A stretch of 64,000 nucleotides of DNA from Pseudomonas anatoliensis (GTDB lineage: Bacteria > Pseudomonadota > Gammaproteobacteria > Pseudomonadales > Pseudomonadaceae). Position 1 is the stretch's first letter. The number at the start of each line of letters is the position of its first letter. This document shows positions 58,012 to 64,000 of the stretch, one piece after another. The translations under genes were made by a program, and so were the position numbers. The notes beneath the pieces were generated by a model that was given only the letters and a program-made list of their open reading frames with translations, made no database searches and was not told where the DNA came from. The stretch is taken from contig NZ_JACVHC010000002.1 of assembly GCF_017976235.1 (NCBI RefSeq), forward strand, positions 744,001 to 808,000, in the 5' to 3' direction.

Positions 58012-58803
58012 TCAGAGCCCTTTGAAGCTCCCGGGCCGTCGCTCCACCAGCGACCGCACACCTTCCTTGGCATCCTCACTGGCCAGCAACTTCTTCACCA
58101 GCGGCGGCAAGCCCTGTGCCGCCGCTGTCTCGCCTTCATATAGCGCCTGTCGCGCCGACAGCAACGTCGCCTGCACCCCCAACGGCGCTTGCCGCGCAAT
58201 CCGCTCAGCCAGTTCAATCGCGCGCGGCAGCAGATCTTCGCTGGCCATCACTTCCTGCACCAATCCCAGGCGCAACGCATCGTGCGCATCGAACTCGTCC
58301 CCGGTCAGCAACCAGCGCATCGCGTTGCCCCAGCCGGCCACCTGATGAAAACGTAAAGTCGCGCCACCAAAAGGAAAAATCCCACGCTGTACTTCCATTT
58401 GCGCGAAGCGGGTATTGCTCGCGCAGAGGTTGATGTCGGCGGCCAGCATCAATTCGATGCCGATGGTCAGGCAGTAACCCTGTGCCGCGACAATCACCGG
58501 CTTGCTGACCCTCGGCCCGACAAAAACACCCCATGGATCGCAACCGCCGGTCGGCACCTGCCAGCCTTGGGCGAGGGCGGAGCTTGCATTCACCAGATCC
58601 AGACCGGCGGTAAAATGCTCGCCATGGCCGAACACCACCGCCACCCGCGCCTCGCTGTCAGCCTCGAATTCACCATAAGCCAGGCTCAGTTCATTGAGCA
58701 GGTCGAGGTCGAAGGCATTGCGCTTGGCCGCTCGATCCAGGCCGATCATATGCAGGTGACCACGGCGCTCCCGGCTGACGCGGCCAGGACAGGACTGATT
58801 CAT
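58012..58803 (-). CDS. Enoyl-CoA hydratase/isomerase family protein
   Basis: A 263-residue crotonase-fold protein. HFTAGLDLVNASS forms the first oxyanion region and KPVIVAAQGYCLTIGIELML the second, with the usual catalytic Glu position in QMEVQRGIFPFGG not obvious. It may act as hydratase, isomerase or dehalogenase-like enzyme on acyl-CoA. ATG 58803 follows CGAGGAAA. No fatty-acid gene is adjacent. Confidence 0.88.
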   Translation of the reverse strand: MNQSCPGRVSRERRGHLHMIGLDRAAKRNAFDLDLLNELSLAYGEFEADSEARVAVVFGHGEHFTAGLDLVNASSALAQGWQVPTGGCDPWGVFVGPRVSKPVIVAAQGYCLTIGIELMLAADINLCASNTRFAQMEVQRGIFPFGGATLRFHQVAGWGNAMRWLLTGDEFDAHDALRLGLVQEVMASEDLLPRAIELAERIARQAPLGVQATLLSARQALYEGETAAAQGLPPLVKKLLASEDAKEGVRSLVERRPGSFKGL

Positions 58804-59225
58804 GGGAATTTCCTCGAGCGGGGAGGGAGGGGGCCGCGACCACATGCCGCACATCGGTGAAGCGTTTAAGCAGTATCTTCAGCAGGGCCGGGCCCTTGGA
58901 AAATAGACCTTCGCACGATTATCCGCAAAACCCCGTTACACAACGGTGACGGACGGATTCAGGCGATAAAAAAAGCTCCCTTTTTCGGTAATTTCCGGTA
59001 TAGTGCGCGCCGGCCTTTAGCCAGGCCGCGTCAAGGTAGCGCAATTCCCCGAAGTCAGCTTCGGCTGCATGTCCGCACTGCGGGCTCTTCCTGGACGTTT
59101 CTTTTTTTCTTTCATTCGTTTTCGCAAATCCCCGCCGACAAAGCTGCCAGGGCGACTCTTGAGTCTTACACGGCATGCGCAGCTTTGGAGCATGGGTCTT
59201 TGCGGATGCACTTAGAGGCAGACCC
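58804..59225. other. Promoter and long leader of the DEAD-box helicase gene
   Basis: A TATAGT (58999-59004) could be the -10 of the helicase gene; a leader of about 215 nt would follow. Short inverted repeats GGCCT/AGGCC (59012-59027) and GAAG/CTTC (59051-59062) and a long pyrimidine run (59095-59116) lie in it. No gene is visible. Confidence 0.5.
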
Positions 59226-60899
59226 ATGACCCAGGAAACCGGCGGATTCGCCGCTTTTAATCTTAATCCGAACATTCTTGCAGCCGTCATCGCGACTGGC
59301 TACGAAGAGCCTTCGGCTATCCAGCAGCAATCGATCCCGATCATCATGGCCGGCCAGGACATGATCGGTCAGGCGCAAACCGGTACGGGTAAAACCGCCG
59401 CGTTCGCTCTGCCAATTCTTCATTGCATCGATCCTGCCAAGCGCGAACCGCAAGCCCTGATCCTGGCGCCAACCCGTGAGTTGGCGCTGCAAGTTGCAAC
59501 CGCTTTCGAAACCTACGCCAAGCAAATGCCGGGCGTTACCGTTGTGGCCGTTTACGGCGGCGCGCCTATGGGCCCACAACTGAAAGCAATCCGTAATGGC
59601 GCACAGATCGTTGTCGCCACTCCGGGTCGTCTGTGCGACCACCTGCGTCGTGACGAAAAAGTACTGTCGACCGTGAACCACCTGGTTCTCGACGAAGCAG
59701 ACGAAATGCTCAAACTGGGTTTCATGGACGACCTCGAAGTTATCTTCAAGGCTCTGCCAGCTACCCGTCAGACCGTTTTGTTCTCGGCGACCCTGCCGCA
59801 GTCGATCCGCGCCATTGCCGAACGCCATCTGCGCGATCCGCAACACGTGAAGATCCAGACCAAGACCCAGACCGTTACCGCGATCGAACAGGCTCACCTG
59901 TTGGTTCACGCTGACCAGAAGACTTCGGCCGTTCTCAGCTTGCTGGAAGTGGAAGATTTCGACGCTCTGATCATGTTCGTGCGTACCAAGCAAGCGACCC
60001 TGGATCTGGCAAGCGCCCTCGACGCAAAAGGCTACAAAGCCGCTGCGCTGAACGGTGACATCGCCCAGAACCAGCGTGAGCGCGTAATCGACTCGCTCAA
60101 AGATGGCCGTCTGGACATCGTTGTGGCGACCGACGTTGCTGCTCGCGGTCTCGACGTTCCGCGTATCACTCACGTGTTCAACGTTGACATGCCGTACGAT
60201 CCAGAGTCCTACGTGCACCGTATCGGCCGTACTGGCCGTGCCGGTCGCGAAGGTCGTGCACTGCTGCTGGTGACTCCACGTGAGCGCCGCATGCTGCAAG
60301 TGATCGAGCGTGTAACCGGTCAGAAAGTTGCCGAGGTTCGCCTGCCGGACGCTCAGGCAGTTCTCGATGCGCGCATCAAGAAACTGACCAACAGCCTGGC
60401 GCCGCTGGTTGCCGATGCTGAATCGACTCACGGTGAGCTGCTCGATCGTCTGACTGCAGACATCGGTTGCACGCCGCGTGCTCTGGCTGCTGCTCTGCTG
60501 CGCAAGGCCACCAATGGTCAAGCGCTGACTCTGGCTGCGATCGAGAAGGAACGTCCACTGGTGCCGAACAACGCACCGCGTGGCGACCGTCCTGAGCGTA
60601 CCGGTGATCGTCCGGACCGTGGTGATCGCGAGCGTCGCGCGCCGATTCCTTTGGGCGAAGGCCGTGCTCGTTGCCGTACCGCGCTGGGTGCGCGTGACGG
60701 TATCGCCGCTAAAAACCTGCTGGGCGCCATCCTCAACGAAGGTGGTCTGGCCCGTGAAGCGATCGGTCGCATCCAGGTGCGTGACAGCTTCAGCCTCGTT
60801 GAGCTGCCGGAAGATGGTCTGGACAAGCTCCTGACCAAGCTGAAGGACACTCGCGTTGCTGGTAAGCAGCTGAAGCTGCGTCGCTATCGCGAAGATTGA
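59226..60899 (+). CDS. DEAD-box RNA helicase (DeaD/CsdA type)
   Basis: A 557-residue helicase. Core motifs appear in order: FAAFNLNPNILAAVIATGY and Q-motif, AQTGTGKT, PTRELA, TPGR, DEAD, SAT, ATDVAARGLD and HRIGRTGRAG. A basic linker rich in R, D and P (residues 460-490) leads to a C-terminal DbpA-like RNA-binding domain (RIQVRDSFSLVELPED). This is the CsdA layout, used in ribosome assembly and mRNA decay in the cold. ATG 59226 follows GAGG. A long leader and a terminator frame it. Confidence 0.93.
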   Translation: MTQETGGFAAFNLNPNILAAVIATGYEEPSAIQQQSIPIIMAGQDMIGQAQTGTGKTAAFALPILHCIDPAKREPQALILAPTRELALQVATAFETYAKQMPGVTVVAVYGGAPMGPQLKAIRNGAQIVVATPGRLCDHLRRDEKVLSTVNHLVLDEADEMLKLGFMDDLEVIFKALPATRQTVLFSATLPQSIRAIAERHLRDPQHVKIQTKTQTVTAIEQAHLLVHADQKTSAVLSLLEVEDFDALIMFVRTKQATLDLASALDAKGYKAAALNGDIAQNQRERVIDSLKDGRLDIVVATDVAARGLDVPRITHVFNVDMPYDPESYVHRIGRTGRAGREGRALLLVTPRERRMLQVIERVTGQKVAEVRLPDAQAVLDARIKKLTNSLAPLVADAESTHGELLDRLTADIGCTPRALAAALLRKATNGQALTLAAIEKERPLVPNNAPRGDRPERTGDRPDRGDRERRAPIPLGEGRARCRTALGARDGIAAKNLLGAILNEGGLAREAIGRIQVRDSFSLVELPEDGLDKLLTKLKDTRVAGKQLKLRRYRED

Positions 60900-60928
60900 T
60901 CCGCCCTTGGGCTGATTGATCGAACATA

Positions 60929-60960
60929 AAAAATCCCCGACTGGTTCGGGGATTTTTTTT
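60929..60960 (+). terminator. Terminator after the helicase gene
   Basis: AATCCCCGA/TCGGGGATT hairpin followed by eight T residues. Confidence 0.93.
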
Positions 60961-60987
60961 GCCTGCTTTTCAAGGGCAAAGAGCAAA

Positions 60988-61041
60988 GATCAAAAGATCG
61001 CAGCCTTCGGCAGCTCCTACAGTGGGGGAGTGCGATCTTTT
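60988..61041. repeat. Truncated REP palindrome
   Basis: The left arm GATCAAAAGATCGCAGCCTT is full length, but only the end of the right arm (GTGCGATCTTTTG) remains. Confidence 0.8.
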
Positions 61042-61052
61042 GCTCTGGCTGT

Positions 61053-61820
61053 TTAACCGAACCGGTAAATATCCATACCCAATGCGCCCATGGTGAATCC
61101 CTTGTGCGCCACGCTGAACGCTCCTCCGGCACCTCGCGCGAAATACAGCGGCAATAAGTGCTCATCACTCGGATGGCTGCGCACCGCGTTCGGAGCCTGC
61201 TGGCGGTAGTCATGCAGCGCTGCCTCATCACCGGCCGCGAGTTTGTCTATCACCCAGTCACGGAAGTCCTGGGCCCACGGCTCAACGCTTTCCGGGCCTG
61301 CGTGCCAATCCAGTTCCCCCAGGTTGTGAGTGATGCTGCCTGAGCCGATCAACAGAATCCCTTGCTCGCGCAAGCCTGCCAACGCTCGACCGACGCGGGT
61401 TTGCAGCGCCGGACCGCCACGGCTCGGTAGCGAAACCTGCACCACGGGAATATCCGCCTGCGGGTACATCAGCGACAGTGGCACCCACACGCCATGGTCG
61501 AACGGTCGTTGCGGATCAAGACGCGCAGGCAGGTCGCTGGATGTAAGTAGGTCAGCGACTTCAGCAGCCAGTTGCGGATCGCCCGGCGCCGGGTACTGCA
61601 CTTCAAACAACGCGCGGGGGAACCCGCCGAAGTCGTGCCAGGTTTCTGGCTTTGGATGGCTGCTGACCAGTAGCTCGTGACTCTCCCAATGAGCGGAGAC
61701 AATCACGATGGCTTTGGGCCGGGGAAGTTCGGCGGCCAATCGTGTCAGCGCCGGGCCGCTGGCGCCGGGCTCCAAGGCAAGCATGGGAGAACCATGGGAA
61801 ATAAACAGGCTGGGAAACAT
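61053..61820 (-). CDS. DODA-type extradiol ring-cleavage dioxygenase family protein
   Basis: A 255-residue protein of the LigB/DODA superfamily. FPSLFISHGSPMLALEPG gives the first metal His, IVIVSAHWESHELLV the second, and FDHGVWVPLSLMYP and GSITHNLGEL the others. E. coli YgiD (4,5-DOPA dioxygenase) has the same plan. ATG 61820 follows AGGAACC; the open frame reaches 61850. The natural substrate is not shown. Confidence 0.9.
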   Translation of the reverse strand: MFPSLFISHGSPMLALEPGASGPALTRLAAELPRPKAIVIVSAHWESHELLVSSHPKPETWHDFGGFPRALFEVQYPAPGDPQLAAEVADLLTSSDLPARLDPQRPFDHGVWVPLSLMYPQADIPVVQVSLPSRGGPALQTRVGRALAGLREQGILLIGSGSITHNLGELDWHAGPESVEPWAQDFRDWVIDKLAAGDEAALHDYRQQAPNAVRSHPSDEHLLPLYFARGAGGAFSVAHKGFTMGALGMDIYRFG

Positions 61821-61921
61821 GATGGGTTCCTGAGCGGTAAGATGCCCCATCTTCAGACAGTCATTGATCTAAATCTAATATAAGTTTTAACGCTTTTTGA
61901 TCGAATTATCGGGAGTCATTC

Positions 61922-62578
61922 ATGCAGCCTGAGTTTTGGCACAAGAAGTGGGCGTCGCACCAGATCGGCTTTCATCTGCCGCAGGTGAACCCGCATTTAC
62001 AACGGCACTGGCCGGATCTGAACATTCGCGCATCGGCGCGGGTACTGGTTCCGCTGTGTGGGAAAAGTCTGGATTTGCTGTGGCTGGTCGAGCGTGGTCA
62101 TCAGGTGCTCGGGGTTGAGCTGTCACAGAAGGCTGTCGAAGACTTTTTTACTGAGCATCAACTACAGCCACAGATTAGCGAGAGCGGTGCATTCAAGGTC
62201 TATCGCGCTGACGCCATCGAGCTGTGGTGCGGCGATTTCTTTGCCTTGAAGGCAAGCGATGTGGCGGATTGCACCGCGCTGTATGACCGCGCCGCATTGA
62301 TAGCCTTGCCACTGCCGATGCGTGAGCGCTATGCGACGCAGCTCCAGCAGATTCTGCCGCAAGGCTTGAATGGGCTGCTGATCACCCTGGATTACGATCA
62401 GGCGCAGATTCCCGGACCACCGTTTGCGGTGGGGGATGATGAGGTGCAGCGGTTGCTGGGCACTGGTTGGCAGGTGCAGACCCTGCAGGTGCAGGATGTG
62501 TTGCAGGAGAGTGGGAAGTTTTTGCAGGCAGGGGTGACGCGGCTGGAGGAGCGCGTTTATCGGGTTTCGACTCGTTAG
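61922..62578 (+). CDS. tpm: Thiopurine S-methyltransferase
   Basis: A 218-residue SAM-dependent enzyme beginning [20 protein letters not shown], a clear Tpm signature, with [20 protein letters not shown] as the cofactor motif and [15 protein letters not shown] after strand 2. Bacterial Tpm also methylates selenium and tellurium compounds. It sits alone between a dioxygenase gene and htpX, on the opposite strand to both. Confidence 0.94.
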   Translation: MQPEFWHKKWASHQIGFHLPQVNPHLQRHWPDLNIRASARVLVPLCGKSLDLLWLVERGHQVLGVELSQKAVEDFFTEHQLQPQISESGAFKVYRADAIELWCGDFFALKASDVADCTALYDRAALIALPLPMRERYATQLQQILPQGLNGLLITLDYDQAQIPGPPFAVGDDEVQRLLGTGWQVQTLQVQDVLQESGKFLQAGVTRLEERVYRVSTR

Positions 62579-62601
62579 GTTGTGTTGGCTGTTCCGGCCT
62601 C

Positions 62602-62693
62602 ATCGCTGGCAAGCCAGCTCCCACAGTGAATTGCGGTGTATCGAAGATTGGGATAACACCACACAACCCTGTGGGAGCTGGCTTGCCAGCGAT
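62602..62693. repeat. REP palindrome after tpm
   Basis: Arms ATCGCTGGCAAGCCAGCTCC and exact complement with about 42 bp between. Confidence 0.93.
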
Positions 62694-62734
62694 AAGGCCT
62701 GCATGAACAGCCGAGTACATGGCCCCCACAAAAA

Positions 62735-62758
62735 AGGCCCGCATCTCTGCGGGCCTTC
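62735..62758 (-). terminator. Terminator of htpX
   Basis: AAGGCCCGCA/TGCGGGCCTT hairpin, followed on the minus strand by a T-run. Confidence 0.9.
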
Positions 62759-62776
62759 TTGTTTTTACCGGTTGAA

Positions 62777-63664
62777 TCAACCGAGACGACGCAAGGCGTC
62801 GATACGATCTTCCAATGGCGGGTGGCTCATGAACATGCGGGCGAAGCCCTGTTTGATGCCACCGTTGATGCCAAAGGCATTCAGGGTGTCGGGCATGTGC
62901 ACCGGCAGGCCCTGTTCGGCGCGCAGGCGCTGCAGGGCGCCGATCATTGCGCTGGTGCCGGCCAGACGTGCACCGGCTTCGTCGGCACGGAATTCGCGTT
63001 TGCGCGAGAACCACATGACGATCGAGCTGGCGAGAATGCCCAAGACCAGTTCGGCGAAGATGGTCGCCACGTAGTAAGCGATGCCCTGGCCTTCTTCGTT
63101 CTTGAAGATCACCTTGTCGACGAAGTTGCCGATGATTCGCGCGAAGAACATCACGAAGGTGTTCACCACGCCCTGGATCAGCGCGAGGGTCACCATGTCA
63201 CCGTTGGCGACGTGACCGATCTCGTGAGCCAGCACGGCTTTCACTTCATCGGGCGAGAACCGCTCGAGCAGGCCCTGGCTGACCGCGACCAGTGCGTCGT
63301 TCTTGTTCCAGCCAGTGGCGAACGCATTCGCTTCGTAGGCCGGAAAAATACCGACTTCGGGCATCTTGATCCCGGCTTCGCGGGACAGTTGCTCGACCGT
63401 TTGCAGCAGCCATTGCTCATGCCGGGTACGTGGCTGGCTGATGATCTGGGTGCCAGTGCTCATTTTCGCCATCCACTTGGAGATGAACAGCGAGAACAGC
63501 GAGCCGGCGAAACCAAAGACCGCACAGAAAACCAGCAGCTGACTGAGGTCGAGATCAACCCCGTTGGCCGCCATGAACCCGTTGAAGCCGAAAAGGCTCA
63601 GGGTGATGCTGGCTATCAGCACGACCGCCAGGTTAGTGGCCAAAAACAGCAGGATGCGCATCAT
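62777..63664 (-). CDS. htpX: Membrane zinc metalloprotease HtpX
   Basis: A 295-residue inner-membrane protease. Two spans lie at the N-terminus, then the HEIGH zinc motif (H147, E148, H151), two further spans, and the third ligand in [13 protein letters not shown]. HtpX takes part in quality control of membrane proteins. ATG 63664 has a second ATG codon at once after it and GAGGAGA upstream. A promoter-like pair lies 45-75 bp before. Confidence 0.96.
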   Translation of the reverse strand: MMRILLFLATNLAVVLIASITLSLFGFNGFMAANGVDLDLSQLLVFCAVFGFAGSLFSLFISKWMAKMSTGTQIISQPRTRHEQWLLQTVEQLSREAGIKMPEVGIFPAYEANAFATGWNKNDALVAVSQGLLERFSPDEVKAVLAHEIGHVANGDMVTLALIQGVVNTFVMFFARIIGNFVDKVIFKNEEGQGIAYYVATIFAELVLGILASSIVMWFSRKREFRADEAGARLAGTSAMIGALQRLRAEQGLPVHMPDTLNAFGINGGIKQGFARMFMSHPPLEDRIDALRRLG

Positions 63665-63709
63665 GGTTGTAGAAATCTCCTCAAGCTAAAGATGTAGCGT
63701 ACTGCGGGG

Positions 63710-63738
63710 TATATAAGGTGCTGCACCGGGCTATTCAA
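63710..63738 (-). promoter_or_regulatory. htpX: Candidate htpX promoter
   Basis: On the minus strand TTGAAT and TATATA are separated by 17 bp, upstream of htpX. Confidence 0.6.
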
Positions 63739-63931
63739 CCGGGTGACTATTTCAAACTGTGTCCTACAGCTGATTCTTCGTCACACAACCCCATTTCCCA
63801 CAGCAGACACCGACACGGATGACGAACACTCGCGACCCGTCGCCATTGCGTCAGACGCATGTGACCGGTATGAATCGCAAGTGTAGAAGGCGAGCGGAAG
63901 CAGGGAATGCAGAAGTGTTGCTGAATCAGAC

Positions 63932-63959
63932 AGTGCGCAACGTTCGGCCGTTGCGCACT
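63932..63959. repeat. Perfect inverted repeat after the right-edge gene
   Basis: AGTGCGCAACG and its complement are separated by six bases. No T-run follows on either strand, so it is not a classical terminator. Confidence 0.7.
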
Positions 63960-63968
63960 GCTGGCCAG

Positions 63969-64000
63969 TTACTGGCGGTAGGACTTGAGGAAGTTGCCGA
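63969..64000 (-). CDS. C-terminal end of a probable aminotransferase (partial)
   Basis: The last ten codons read GNFLKSYRQ plus stop, on the minus strand, entering from the right edge. In P. aeruginosa a PLP aminotransferase gene lies next to htpX, and the end fits, but the sequence is too short to prove it. Confidence 0.4.
   Translation of the reverse strand, partial: GNFLKSYRQ

Noticed and set aside
59166..60986. 606-codon minus-strand open frame across the helicase gene
   Set aside because: Antisense to a complete DEAD-box helicase; skewed composition and no domain.
63932..63959. Terminator for the right-edge gene
   Set aside because: Perfect stem but no T-run on the minus strand.

Overview
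The window looks like chromosomal DNA of a Pseudomonas of the fluorescens group. Reasons visible here: GC-rich genes with Shine-Dalgarno starts, an oprI lipoprotein gene, a WbpM/ComEA-type end to an O-antigen cluster, the earP-efp pair, a kdpFABCDE operon, and two families of Pseudomonas-style REP palindromes. I see no tRNA, rRNA, CRISPR array, insertion sequence or prophage.

Positions 1-11.8 kb hold the end of a lipopolysaccharide O-antigen locus, visibly more A/T-rich than the rest. On the minus strand, in transcription order, are wzm, wzt (with a C-terminal glycan-binding domain), a DegT/DnrJ aminotransferase, a WbqC-family protein, a sulfotransferase and a large glycosyltransferase that runs off the left edge. 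That glycosyltransferase carries about 15 tandem 14-residue (42-bp) coiled-coil units. A separate minus-strand glycosyltransferase lies at 7.9-8.9 kb. A plus-strand WbpM-type dehydratase and a ComEA-like helix-hairpin-helix protein close the locus. The genes fit synthesis of a sugar polymer, amino-sugar and sulfate decoration, and export by the ABC route. A repeat-length-dependent chain-length ruler is the most interesting hypothesis.

From 11.9 to 16.4 kb are an SDR oxidoreductase and a FabF-like ketosynthase in tandem, a convergent TetR regulator, a DUF2897 peptide and an ethanolamine permease. From 16.7 to 24.9 kb is the complete high-affinity potassium system kdpFABC with its sensor kinase/regulator pair kdpDE. 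It has a candidate KdpE box upstream and a REP palindrome between kdpB and kdpC.

From 25 to 41 kb are housekeeping and envelope genes: patatin-like phospholipase, small lipoprotein, CHAD protein, thioesterase, chemotaxis receptor, TatD, lytic transglycosylase, DoxX, GreB, a YbbAP-type ABC system divergent from tesA, an L,D-transpeptidase and oprI.

From 41 to 64 kb are a class I and a class II DAHP synthase, a PilZ protein, redox and nucleotide enzymes, cysB, a Gre-like factor with an altered tip, earP-efp, an ohr/ohrR pair with a shared candidate operator, LysR regulators, a TSUP transporter, a DUF1127 protein, a YcaQ-type glycosylase, spermidine synthase, enoyl-CoA hydratase, a DEAD-box helicase with a long leader, a DODA dioxygenase, tpm and htpX, and the last codons of a probable aminotransferase at the right edge. 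REP palindromes sit in many gaps from 16.5 kb onward, and I found none in the first 16.5 kb.
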